DNA of 64,000 nt from Avena insularis (GCA_023614405.1 CM042685.1:310001-374000); one strand, 5' to 3'; shown: positions 23,101 through 33,748, counted from the stretch's first letter. The notes: a model not told the origin generated them from the letters alone. A program made the numbers and translations.

Positions 23101-23520
23101 TTCGCTGCAAATGGGTCAACCTGAATGGGGAAGGGGTAAAGATAGACCAGTTGTACGGAATGACAACAGTGGATCTCAACAATCTTGGTTATAGAGATGA
23201 ACCATTCGTCCTAGCCAATGATGTGTCTCAGGTTTTCTATGTGAAGGACATGTCCTCCAGACCGAAAAAAGAAAAAATATGCAAACGAATACATCATATG
23301 ATGAGCCAAAGCGTCACATAGTTCTTTCAGGGAAAAGAAACATCGTGGGAATCGAGGACAAGACAGACATGTCAGAAGATTATAATAAGTTTGATGAAAT
23401 TCCGCCCTTCACAGTGAAAACTAACCCAAGCATTCCGTTAAGTAAAGAAGATGCTCCATGGTTACGTCTGAAGCGATCATAAGGAAGGACATATGCCAAG
23501 AAGTTCATGCTCATATTATG
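20182..23520 (+). pseudogene. CACTA 2 TNP2-like transposase, multiply frameshifted
   Basis: The start is at MMQMNGREWMYGDGS (20182; the conserved homologue starts at MNGREW). Regions in order: zinc region RCPCVQCRNNKE, acidic stretch, a shift near 20715, Transposase_21 sequence (DVQKIHACINDYILYRG, CPVCNALRYKIRRDDPG, VMWYAPIIPRLKRMFRN), a shift near 21170, IDVYLRPLVEELLQLWG and ACTHCLDKTEG, a stop near 21630, RSSIDVIHVTKN, then DUF4218-like sequence (ILPRLQKDVVQCLVSFELVF) and DUF4216-like sequence (YYGYIEEIWELDYGVS), ending near 23520. At least six frame breaks are visible. It shares the full domain order of the element 1 transposase, to which it is clearly homologous along its length. It cannot make a functional protein as it stands. 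Confidence 0.88.
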
Positions 23521-23539
23521 TAACTCTAGTTCATGTCTT

Positions 23540-23720
23540 TCGCGGTTTGTGGCTTGACCGAAGGATATCTTTCGCGGTTTGTGGCTTGACCGGGACTATA
23601 TATAGGGGGGCCTTTAGTCCCGGTTTTGTAGTCTCAGTTTTTAATATTAATAAATGTCTTGAGTGTTAGTCCCGTTTTGTGGCTGGACCGGGACTATGAA
23701 GAAGTTGTCCCGATTCGTAC
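23540..23720. repeat. Palindromes at the 3' end of TNP2, CACTA 2
   Basis: GGGACTATATATAGG and CCTTTAGTCCCGGTTTTG, then GTCCCGTTTTGTGGCTGGACCGGGAC, form imperfect inverted pairs. A 30-bp direct repeat (TCTTTCGCGGTTTGTGGCTTG) occurs at about 23538 and 23569. The homologous stretch in element 1 is 14245-14300. Confidence 0.7.
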
Positions 23721-23764
23721 TTACCATTAAGATCTGATCTCCAAAGCTGGGTCACATATTAGGA

Positions 23765-24245
23765 GTGCCTCTATGACCAGTTTCTTGGAGATCTTGGAGG
23801 AGGGATCCGCGGCATCTCCACGAAACTGGTAAGTGTCCCCTGCTCGAAAACCATCTTGCAGCTTGTAACTTCTCTAACTAGATCAATACACCTGGGAGCT
23901 AACTAATTTCACATATTAGGGAGTGCCTCTATGACCAGTTTCTTGGAGATGCCGGAGGACTGGGATCCGGCGGCATCTCCCTGAAACTGGTCGTAGTGGT
24001 GTCCCTGCTCTCGAAAACCATCTTGCAGCTTGTAACTTCTCTAACTAGATCAATACACCTGGGAGCTAACTAATTTCACATATTAGGGAGTGCCTCTATG
24101 ACCAGTTTCTCGGAGATGCCGGAGGACTGGGCTCCGTCGGCATCTCCCTGAAACTGGCCGTAGTGGTGTCCCTGCTCTCGAAAACCATCTTGGAGATGCC
24201 TCAAACTGGCTGGAGGACTGGACTCGCAAGGATGCCTATTTATAG
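23765..24245 (-). ncRNA. Predicted TATA-led hairpin array, antisense to CACTA 2
   Basis: On the minus strand, CTATAAATAGGC (24245-24234) resembles a TATA box. Downstream are three hairpin units spaced about 158-167 bp (centred near 24130, 23965 and 23805). The middle one has arms GACCAGTTTC-TT-GGAGATGCC and GGCATCTCC-CT-GAAACTGGTC around an 18-nt loop, that is 21-nt arms with one 2-nt internal mismatch. Spacers are nearly identical between units. The arrangement, strand and flanks match element 1 (two units). Transcription would run into the 3' end of TNP2 in antisense. A small-RNA role is inferred by analogy with CACTA-encoded miR820 of rice; the sequence is not that miRNA. Confidence 0.4.
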
Positions 24246-24289
24246 TACAAGCAGCTCGGCATAGTGTCGACACTTACGAAATAATTTCA

Positions 24290-24430
24290 AAACTCACCCC
24301 TATTATTAGTGCTGACTCGTGTTTTGTCCCGGTTGGTGTCTCCAACCGGGACTACAGGTTCATCTTTAGTCCCGGTTGGTGACACCATCCGGGACAAGGT
24401 ACACGCCGCACGACATAATGTCGACACTCA
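24290..24430. repeat. Internal TTTAGTCCCGG-type palindromes, CACTA 2
   Basis: GTCCCGGTTGGTGTCTCCAA and the facing CTTTAGTCCCGGTTGGTGAC flank the hairpin array promoter. The block is the inverted counterpart of 13590-13860 in element 1, including the CCTATTATTAGTGCTGACTC edge and GTCGACACT. Confidence 0.8.
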
Positions 24431-24433
24431 CCC

Positions 24434-25830
24434 GGGTAAAAAGGAAAAATGTCTGCCGAATCGGCAGGAAGTGGGTCCGGTTTGTACTACAGGTACATGA
24501 TCTATCGCCCGTGATTTTTTAAAAAATTCTATTTTAGACTCGCAATATGTGGTTTCTTCAGAGATCCAATGCAAGTTCTAACGATGCTCGTCCCCTATCT
24601 TCATGCACACCGGTTCGACCATAGTTAGAAATTCAGATAATTCAAAACGGGCATAATAAATTCAAAAAAAATCCGAACAATGAAAATCCTTCGCATGGTG
24701 TCATATTATGTTACATAGTTGAAAGTAAAAATACTAGACTTGGTATATTGACCATGTTTCGAAAAAACCTTCACAAAATGACCTATCATGTTCGAGGTTT
24801 CATGGCTTTCGGTCCAAATGACCGATGTTATGTGCTGAATCATGGCATAGTTTGTGATGTTGTGCCCATATTATGCATGTGTGTGGACATTGGTATGGAG
24901 AACAATGTTGCAGGAGGAAGTTTTCCTTTTTGTCGCACGGAAAAGCCCTTTTCCATTTTCCGAGCGCAAAAAACGGGTCGTTTTGTGAAGTAACCACCAA
25001 AATGCCGTTTCAGAATGCTACCGTCCCATTTTCCTAAAATACTAGACCATCTTATATGGACTATATCCCAACCGGTACATCTCAAACCTTTTCGTCCATC
25101 TCGGGTAAAAAGGACAAATGTCTGCCGAATCGGTAGGAAGTGGGTCCGGTTTGTACTACAGGTACATGATCTATCGCCCGTGATTTTTTGAAAAAAATCA
25201 TTTTTATACTCGCAATATGTGGTTTCTTCAGAGATCCAATGCAAGTTCTAACGATGCTCGTCCCCTATCTTCATGCACACCGGTTCGACCATAGTTAGAA
25301 ATTCAGATAATTCAAAACAAGCATAATAAATTCAAAAAAAATCCGAACAATGAAAATCCTTCGCGTGGTGTCATATTATGTTACATAGTTGAAAGGAAAA
25401 ATACCAGACTTGGTATATTGACCATGTTTCGAAAAAACCTTCACAAAATGACCTATCATGTTCGAGGTTTCATGGCTTTCGGTCCAAATGACCGATGTTA
25501 TGTGCTGAATCACGGCACAGTTTTGTGATGTTGTGCCCATATTATGCATGTGTGTGGACATTGGTATGGAGAACAATGTTGTAGGAGGAAGTTTTCCTTT
25601 TTGTCGCACAGAAAAGCCCTTTTCCATTTTCGGAGCGCAAAAAACGGGTCGTTTTGTGAAGTAACCACCAAAATGCCGTTTCAGAATGCTACTGTCCCAT
25701 TTTCCTAAAATACTAGACCACCTTGCATGGACTATCTCCCAACCGGTACATCTCAAACCTTTTCGTCCATCCCGGGTAAAAAGGACAAATGTCTGCCGAA
25801 TCGGTAGGAAGTGGGTCCGGTTTGCAAAAC
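24434..25830. repeat. ~670-bp tandem repeat, two copies plus a partial third
   Basis: The landmark GGGTAAAAAGG recurs at 24434, 25103 and 25774, giving periods of 669 and 671 bp. The two full copies are nearly identical by eye. Copies include TTCACAAAATGACCTATC and CTGCCGAATCGG. Element 1 has a single diverged copy (11960-12340). Open frames of 126-134 codons on the minus strand recur in both copies only because the DNA is duplicated; they are not kept in element 1. Confidence 0.92.
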
Positions 25831-25940
25831 AAGTTCGGCCGATTGTGGCTTAATCTGGCCATGTATCTTAATTTTCAGTTCTTCTATGTAACTTTGTGTT
25901 AGTTGTGTTATGTACTTTAATTCCAGTTCTATCCTAATCA
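25826..25940 (+). other. Relic of the accessory-gene 3' flank
   Basis: AACAAGTTCGGCCGATTG and the following CTGGCCATGTATCTTAATTT match the minus strand of 12453-12340 in element 1, which lies immediately downstream of the accessory gene there. In element 2 the gene body is absent and the flank is fused to a partial 670-bp repeat at about 25825. Confidence 0.75.
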
Positions 25941-25984
25941 AATTTTCTTTCCGCCCATTATTTTCCGTCCTCTTTTTTCCGCCC

Positions 25985-26455
25985 ATTAAAAACAAAAAAT
26001 GGTTTTGAATTACTTATAAGTTAATTCATTTTTAATTGTAAATGGTTCATATTTTAAATGGTTACATTAATTATTTTTTAAAACAGAAAATGGTTTTGAA
26101 TTATTTATTCAAATCCAAACACTTTTTATGTTTAAAGTTTTTCTAAATTCCAAATTAATATTTCAAAAATATAAGTTAATTCATTTTTAATTTTAAATGG
26201 TTACATTAATTATTTTTTAAAAATAGAAAATGGTTTTGGATTATTTATTCAAATCCATACACTTTTTATGTTTAAAGTTTTTCTAAATTCCAAATTAATA
26301 TTTAAAAAATATAAGTTATTTCATTATTAATTTTAAATGGTTACATTAAATATTTTTCAAAACATAAAATGGTTTCGAATTAGTTATTCAAATTCAATCA
26401 CTTTTTATGTTTAAATTTTTTCTAAATTCCAAAGTAATTATCATTTAAAAAACAT
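25985..26455. repeat. AT-rich tandem repeat, ~140-bp unit
   Basis: AAAATGGTTTTGAATTATTT, ACTTTTTATGTTTAAAG and TCTAAATTCCAAATTAAT recur about every 140 bp from near 26086, 26226 and 26364. The identity is imperfect. There is no coding signal. Confidence 0.85.
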
Positions 26456-26529
26456 TACAAATTTAAACCCCAAAATAAAAAATAAGGCGGGAACAGAGAG
26501 AAAATACCTGAAATTTTTTGAAAACAGGG

Positions 26530-27075
26530 GAATATGTCCCGGTTGGAGCCACCAACCGGGACTAAAGACCTCTAACAGCTACTGCTGAAAATTGGAGTAT
26601 ACGTCCTGGTTGGTGGCTCCAACCGGGACATATGCCCTTTTAGTCCCGGTTGGAGCCACCAACCGGGACGTATACTCCCTCCCCTTTATAACTTCTCTTC
26701 TTCTTCTCTGCTTCTCTGTTTCATCGACGACGCCAGTAGCCGCGCCTCCGTCGTGCCAACGCCTCCGCCTCCGTTGCCACTGGCCAAGGCTCCCGTGGCT
26801 CCTCCTCCGCCGCCCACCAGCGCTCAGAAGGGCTCCTCCTCCTCCTCCCGCGCGCGTCTCCTTCCCCGACAACCGCCGCTCGCGTCTCCTTCCCCGACAA
26901 CCGCGCCGCCCGCGCCCTTCCCCCACCGCCCGCGCCCTTCTGGAGGTACGCCCCTCCCTGCCTCTGTCCTCCCCCTCCCTCTGCTGCTGCTGGTGGGCGG
27001 CGGCGCGGCTGCTGCTAGGTGCTGCTGGTGGGCTTCGATCGGGTGGTGGGCGGCGGCTGCTTAGGTGCTGCGCGC
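26530..27075 (+). promoter_or_regulatory. Probable ORF2 promoter/leader of CACTA 2
   Basis: Three GTCCCGGTTGGAGCC/GGTGGCTCCAACCGGGAC palindromes (26537-26668) lead into CCCCTTTATAACTTC (about 26690), a TATA-like box, and then a GC-rich leader (26740-27060). The order matches 11450-10800 of element 1. The use of the terminal repeat type inside the element again suggests self-regulation of ORF2. Long GC-rich open frames on both strands here are not called as genes. Confidence 0.5.
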
Positions 27076-27159
27076 GTGAAGGCAGGGAAGAGAGGAGATG
27101 AGCCTCGGCCCAGGGAAAGCTTTTGCCCCTGTTTGAAAAGAAAGGTTGTGCATCATCGC

Positions 27160-27585
27160 ATCTAGGGATGGCACCCGTCGGGTTTGGGGCCGGGTCCGGT
27201 CCCCCCATACCCGCCCCATTTAAGTTGTCGGGTTTCATTTCTTACCATACCCGTGACCAGGCCGGGTTCGGGGCCCCGGCGGGTACCCACCAGCGCATGA
27301 GACGGGAGCGACGCTGACGCATGCGGGAAGAAAACAATGGGATAGTAGGATGGGTTTGGTGAAAATGGACGCGTGCGTGCGTGCGTGTCCTGTCTTCAGG
27401 ACTCCATATTCCAGCGTGTGCATGTGATGTGTGTTGTCTGCGTGCATGGCCCGCGTGGACGTGTGGTTAGTCATATGATTATTAGGGATAGGATTAAGGC
27501 TTAGAGCGGGTCTGCGGGTCTGAGGGTATGGGTTTGCCACCCCCATACCCGCCCCATTAAACTTGGAGGGTTTGCGGGTCTATCC
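27160..27585. repeat. Possible small hAT-like insertion with direct repeats
   Basis: TAGGGATGGCACCCGTCGGG at about 27161 and the complement of GGGGTGGCAAACCC near 27545 resemble the TAGGG-TGGCA ends of a grass hAT group. CCCCATACCCGCCCCATT is repeated directly at about 27202 and 27542. No 8-bp duplication can be found, so the limits and the class are doubtful. From 27585 to 28352 the sequence is ORF2 leader with no gene of its own. Confidence 0.35.
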
Positions 27586-28352
27586 TCGTTTGCTATAGGA
27601 GTATCACATTTACTCAATGATAGATTTATACTCCCTAATGTCGGGTTTGTAAGGCTCGGGAAAAGGGGATGTCGGTGGTCGGTTCCGCAGGACATGGGAG
27701 GCGTGCAGGGACGCGTGGGGCGGGTGTATTGTGGCAAGAGAGAGGCAGAAGCTCTGTTCGCTCGGGGAAGGTGAGGAGAGGGGGGAGGAGGCGGCGCCGA
27801 TGGGAGTTCCCCTGTTCGCTCACGCGTGGGCAAGACATGGGCGAAGGGGTCGCGCGGTCAAAACCATTGTGTTCGACGTAGGAAAGCTCGGTCAGGATCG
27901 GTCGCGCGTAAATCTTCCCATGAAATTGCATGCCCCTTAGGTTCATGTGGGTTCGACGATGTGCCTTCGCCAGGGCATTCCGAACCGTCTTAAATCGATT
28001 CCAATATGGTATTTTGTTAGTATCTAGTGTTACCTATCTGCTGGATAGTTTCCCTTTTGTAGCCTTATACTCATGTTCCCCTCTCATATGCATCCGAGGT
28101 TTCTCCGAACTAGGTTTTACACCCTCGGAACTCCGGAATATTGATTTTAGTTGATTTTAGCTAGATTTACCTATCTACTACACGGTTTCCTTTTTGTAGC
28201 TAGGTTTAGGGTTTAGGGTTTCTCTTCATTTTTATTATTGTGTATGTATATATTAGGGTTTCTATGAATTAGGGTTTATATCTCTCAACACCGTACCTAA
28301 CTTTCTCCTTTAGCCGCTTTGACTTATTCGTTTTTCCACCTATGCAGAAAAT

Positions 28353-31300
28353 ATGGACCCACACGTCAGAGACGAAGAAAAGGAAGATTTGATCCAAGGT
28401 GTGATCCGTGGGGAAGAAAATTTAGACGTATCAATGTTTCTGAACAACTCCGGTGAGGGTGATCCTCTTTTTACCGGAATAGACGACTTGTTTGAGGTTG
28501 AAGGTGTTGCCTTCATGAGGAGAAGGCGATGCCTTGTGTAATCGAGAAGACGACGCTCGGCGAGGTGCATGTAATATAATCAATTCATTAATTAATCATC
28601 TGCTATCTATATAGAAATAGTAACGACGATCTTTCTTCTTTTAGCCCTCCGGATCGAAGGAATCTACTGAAAAGAGCACACGAGGCCCAACCAAAAAGTT
28701 GCAAGACGATGAGAGGTTCAGGATCGAAGATGTCGCTGAAGACGGCAAACCGACGGCTCCCGAAGTTGTCGCAAACAAATTTGTGGCACAATGCGGAGTA
28801 ATCGTTAGGGAGTTAATCCCGATCACCATTAGAAATTGGAATAGGCCTGCTAATGCGGATGAAGAGGGAACATGTTTATATGTCCCTGACCTCGCCAAAG
28901 ATTTACTGTGGAAGAGGCTCATGGTTAATTTCAAACTACCGAAGATAGAGCTGGATCCAAATGCGGAGGATCCAGTTGAGGACGCCTTAGAACATGGGAG
29001 AGCCATGGAGGCTAAGGTCAGGGAGTGGGCTTTGAAGAAGATGGCCCAGTGTTTCACCAACTGGAAGAAAAGATTGCACCTTGACTATGTCGTGAAAGGG
29101 AAGACTCCGGATTTCAAGAAGACTCAGTTTCAGAAGATAAAACCATTCTGGGCTGAGTTTGTGGAATACAAGACATCAGAAAAAGCTAAGGAAATGTCTG
29201 CAAAGAATAAGCTGAATGCTGCTAACAAGAAGTATCACCATACTATGGGGCAAGGTGGCTACAGGGCTGGCATTCCTAAGTGGGAGAAACTTGAGAAAGA
29301 ACTGCGTGCTAAAAATATCACCCCAGAGACAGACGATTGGGTAGAACGTGCAAGGAATTGGTTTTACGGGCATGGGGGCACGTTGGACTCGGAAGGGAGG
29401 TGTATATATAACATACGACATAAAGAAGACCCCTTGCCAATCGAGAGGATGAGAAAAGCAGTAAAGGCTGTTAAAGATGGGGACTTCATTCCCGATAGAG
29501 AGAATGATGAGCTCACACTCGCCCTTGAAATAAGGAACATGATGGACGAACACGAGGCACAAGAGGCTCCCAACCATGGAGGACTGGGTTTCCCGAAGAG
29601 AGGAAGAAATATCCTGATAGAAGCCGTCAGAGGAGAAAGGACAGGGCGGAAGTTGAAGCAGATAGTCAGAAAGAGCGAATGCGTTTAATTGAAGAACGAT
29701 TAAAGCAACAACAAGATGAAATTAACGCACTTAAAGAGCAAAGTACTACCGGCCCATCACATTAGCACAATGCATTCGATGCTACCGGCCTATCGAATAA
29801 TCGAAAAAGCAGTGTGGCTTTCACCGAGGTCCCGGGTGATGACAATGGCGATGACGATGATGCACCGACGATGGCTCCTGTTGGCTACCCAGTGGATGAT
29901 ATCACAGAGATGACACACTGCGAGCTACATTTCAAAGTTGTGAACATATCAATGAAGGTGGCGGTCGGCTATGCCTTACCAATTGGACCCACACCAACTT
30001 ACCACTGTCGTCCGGTTCCAGAGGGCTACGCTGTTGTCGGGGTGGATGAAATCATGCCCACCTTTGAAGTTTTGGATCTTCACTACCTGCAGGTGAAGGG
30101 GATGTGGATCAGATCGAGACGCAAAAAACGTCACCATTCTATGGCCGAAGGAATGTATCGTGCTTCGAAATCACACGCCAAGGCCATCTTCGCCGCCGCC
30201 TCACCCGTCTCCAGCGAGGTCGTCGCCGCCGCGGCAGCCGTCTTCGTTGCCTCACCCGGCTCCGTCGCCTCACCAATCTCCGGTGCAGCCATCGCCGTGG
30301 GAGCCATCGTCGGCGCCTCAGGATAAAAAGCGTAAGCGTACCGCTACTGTGCGTCGTGGTAAGCGATCGCCGAAACATAAACAAGAGCCTCTTCCAAAAG
30401 TACCAAAGGTTCCTCCCAAGAGAGCTTATGACTATACTGAAGAGGAGACTGCGGCGATCGTTGATGCGGAAACGACAGCGTTTTCAAGCTGGAAAAAGAT
30501 CCAGAGTTCCCCAACACCAAAGAAGAAAAAGCCAAAGTGTTGAAAATTCTAAAGACTCTTCATCAACCCGAGCCAAAGCTGTCATCAGACTATGATCGTT
30601 CTATTCTCAAGTCACATGCGGCACAAAAAGCCTCGAAGAGCAGATCGATGCAAGCGAAATCTGTTGCCCAGCTCGGAGAACAAGCAAAACAGACTTGCGC
30701 CCCTCTCAAGGTGATTTCCCAAACCAATGTGGGGTCGAGCAAATATGGGGCCGAAGAGCAGTATGATCTAGAGGTAGTTGCATAATACGGAGAAGCTGCC
30801 GCTGCTCAAGGTATGAGTATTGCCTAGTACTTATCCCAGTTAGAGTTCTTCCTCGTGAGTGAAGTAGCATACAAATACCAGTACGGCAAACCTCTCGTCA
30901 AACCTGAGGAGGTAAACAATCTTCCAACAAAAATGCGAAGATTGCATAACTGGTACATGCATGCCACAAAGGCCGGGGCTAACTGGATAGTGCTGAGGGT
31001 TACAAAAAAGCATCATGGGAAAGAAAAGGATGACATGATATCCATTGAATTTGATGAACTATTTCAATTATTCCATCAAGACGCCTTGGACAAATCGATC
31101 ATCAGTGCCTATTGTCTGTAAGTACTAATTCTGTAATTAATTTAGTCTCCAGCTATCTCACTTTGTTTATTGCATGTATATAATCATACTGTAATATGCA
31201 GAATGAAGATTCTCGAATGAAGCAGAGGACAAATCTATAACATTGGCTTCATTGACCCATATTGGGTTCATGAAGCTAATCTCAAAACAAGCCCCCAGGA

Positions 31301-32157
31301 TACGGAGGATAATATAGTACACGCGTTAAGGTTTCAAGAAACCAAAAGGGAAATACTTTTTCCTTACAACTTCGAGTGAGTGTTATTGTCTTGTATACAC
31401 TTTCTATTTCGCTTACTCGATGTTAAGTATATAATTGATTAGTTATGCATTTGCAGCTTCCACTATATTCTGTTAATCATTCAACTTGACAAAGGGCGTG
31501 TACTAGTCATGGACTCGAAACATAAACCCCTTGAGATGTGGAAGGACATGCAGATGCTTCTCCAGCGGTAATTCTAATCATTACGACACTATATCGACAA
31601 CGTTCGTGAATTTTATGATATCAAGTAATTAATAACTTCTTTTATTCGTTTTCTTCGCCGGGCAGCGCTTGGAAACGGTTCACCAACAAGGCTAGGGGTG
31701 TTTGGAAAGAGGAGCTTACATTTCAACCACTAAATGTAAGCACCACTAGCTATATCCGCACATCTCTTTGATTCTAGTTTTGATACAGTTATTATCATGC
31801 TTGATTATTATTTTTGATTGAACTCTGTTCTCGTAAAGTGCCTGACGCAGGGACCAGGTAACAATCTATGTGGATACTATGTTTGCGAGTTCATCCGGCA
31901 GACGTACGATGAGAAGGGCAGAAATTTAGAGCAACTCCACGTACGTAAACAATTTCTATAGTTTTTAATTTCAAACAAATTGTGTTTAGTTTCATTCATA
32001 TAGACTGACTCCTTTTTTAAATCAGACCGAACGTCTACGAGACGGTCTTCTGCCACTGGATCGCGTACGAGCAATTCAGAAGGAATTGGCGGGATTCTTG
32101 GATGCAGAAGTCCTAGACCCGAAAGGGGAATACCATTCTGTTGTGTATAGACAATAG
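28353..32157 (+). pseudogene. CACTA 2 ORF2: Transposase_24-DUF8039-ULP1-like protease, disrupted
   Basis: The first exon starts at 28353 (MDPHVRDEEKED). The next (about 28645-29760) holds Transposase_24 sequence (FQKIKPFWAEFVEYK, YHHTMGQGGYRAGIPKWE, WFYGHGGTLDSEG, FIPDRENDELTLAL) and a coiled coil (ERMRLIEERLKQQQDEINAL) reached through a 1-bp loss near 29595. DUF8039 follows at about 29890-30090 (YPVDDITEMTHCELHF, MKVAVGYALP, PEGYAVVGVDEIMP). Next come a Pro/Ser-rich linker and the protease exons: NNLPTKMRRLHNWYM (30915), a short exon near 31220-31378, HYILLIIQLDKGRVLVMDS with His and Asp (31459-31515), QGPGNNLCGYYVCEF with Gln and Cys (31850-31895), and a last exon ending TAG at 32155-32157. 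GT/AG-like borders fit between the protease exons. Catalytic residues are complete but the frame is broken upstream. Confidence 0.82.
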
Positions 32158-32329
32158 GGATTGTAAAAATAGAAACTTTGAAGGAATTGGTCGGTAGCAT
32201 CGAATAGCAACTTTTGTATGTAGTGCATGAACTCGATCCGTGTCTTGAATGTAATATTGTCATGATGATCTTGTGTAATATAAGGTTCCTTCATTGATAA
32301 GTGCAAAACACTAAATAAACAATAAAACA

Positions 32330-32661
32330 ACCTAAATGAATTCTCTGCCGCGGCACAAAAAGTGGCGAAAATGCTGCCGCGGCAACAAAATGTGCCAAAA
32401 TGAATTCTCTTCCGCGGCAGAGAAATGGGCCAAATCTCTATCGTGGAAGAAGGTTATTAGTCCCGGTTCGTATTACGAACCGGGACTAAAGCTCCTCCCC
32501 CCTTGCACGGAGCAGCGGCCACGTGTATGATCTTTTGTCCCGGTTGGTGGGACAACCGGGACTAAAGGTTCGGGCTTTAGTCCCGATTGCCCCGTCCCGG
32601 TTGGGCAACCGGGACTAATGCCCCTTACCAACCGGGACGCATGGCACGTTCTACACTAGTG
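32330..32661. repeat. Terminal and subterminal repeats, ORF2 side of CACTA 2
   Basis: CTGCCGCGGCA motifs at about 32345 and 32373 and TCCGCGGCAG near 32411 match the same motif group at the ORF2-side end of element 1. GTCCCGGTTCG/CGAACCGGGAC (32460-32487) and GTCCCGGTTGG palindromes (32538-32570, 32577-32640) follow, then the terminus CACTAGTG at 32654-32661. Confidence 0.88.
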
Positions 32662-33748
32662 GAAGCCCCAATCCCCTATTCTTTCTCTTTCTCCATCGAG
32701 CTCTGTGGTCATGCTGCCCTCGATTTGATGCTTCCGTTGCCAAATCGCTGGAGCTGGCCCAACATATGCTCTCTCCTAGGCCTGCTCCGCCAATATCCCG
32801 CAGCTGATTTGCCTCCTCGCGGCCTGCCGTGCCATCGTGTCGAAACCTAACCCGAGCAGGACGGGAGAGTGTCGCTCGGAGTGGAAGGCACTGGAGGAGT
32901 GGACCAGGGGGCATCCGATGGCTTTGATTCACACACTCTGTGGAGCCACGGGACGCTGGACGCAATGCTTAGTCTTGCATAATCGGCGGTGGTAGCTGCC
33001 ACTCCTTTCATCTTGACGCCACTCAGTGAAACAATGGCTGGTCTGCATTTTTTGGTCAGCCATTCATGCTTCTACGCGTCGAAGGTAAGTTTACATTCTA
33101 AACATAACTACAATTATATGTGTGTGTGGGGGGGGGGGACTGATGATGTAGCTACAGGGAGAGATGACGGTACTGTTTAAGTAAATCATGTGTTGTAAGA
33201 CTGAAATTTGACTATAATTACTTTGCGCTGCATTCTATTCATCTGAGTAGGCATGGATTTTTTGTATGCAGCTCCCTAAACCTGGAGAGTTTTGTAGGAA
33301 GAATAATTGCAGTTGAGAAAACAACCAAATAAAAATTAGAACAAACAGAACAGGGGTGACCTTCAAGCTTATGTTTCGAGATAGAGAACTACCTTTTGCC
33401 ATATTCAGAACAGTACATTTACAATAATCAAACTAACAAAATCTACATGGTAACATAAGAACTGGACACAAAGCTGTACATGTTTGAATTATTAGTTGTA
33501 TAAGAAATTGTCCTTGGTGCTTGTTTCTGTATGCAGCTCCCAGAACCTGGGACATGTGTTTTGTCTATAGGGAAGAGAACCATTCTCTGATAAAAAATTA
33601 GACAAAAAAGAACACGGGGGACTTTCCAAGCTTATTTTAGCGATCCTATATTTAAAACAGAACATTTATCAAACTAACAGAACATTTATCAAACTAACGA
33701 AGAATACATGGTAAAGTAAAAAACTGAAAACAAAACATTACATGTTTA
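32662..33748. other. No gene seen; flank of CACTA 2
   Basis: A GC-richer start (32690-32960) has short open frames on both strands without recognisable domains. The rest is AT-rich. AACCTGGGACATGTG-like and GTATGCAGCTCCC phrases recur at about 33267 and 33532, suggesting an old duplication. I find no splice-consistent gene. Confidence 0.5.

Larger units (their letters stand above)
19603..32661 (+). mobile_element. CACTA element 2, complete length, plus orientation
   Basis: The left end is CACTAGTGGAAAAAGGGC at 19603. The right end at 32661 reads CACTAGTGTAGAACGTGCC on the other strand. The flanking trinucleotide GAA occurs at 19600-19602 and 32662-32664, a perfect 3-bp target duplication as expected for CACTA elements. 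The contents mirror element 1: TNP2, antisense hairpin array, tandem repeats, ORF2. Both genes carry frameshifts and stops. The element lies head to head with element 1, their transposase 5' ends about 2.5 kb apart. Confidence 0.95.

Noticed and set aside
25376..25756. 126-134 codon minus-strand frames in both 670-bp repeats
   Set aside because: They recur only because the DNA is duplicated; the frame is not preserved in the copy in element 1.
26579..27238. 219-codon minus and 169-codon plus open frames
   Set aside because: Same reason: GC-rich ORF2 leader and palindromes; frames overlap on both strands and are not kept in element 1.
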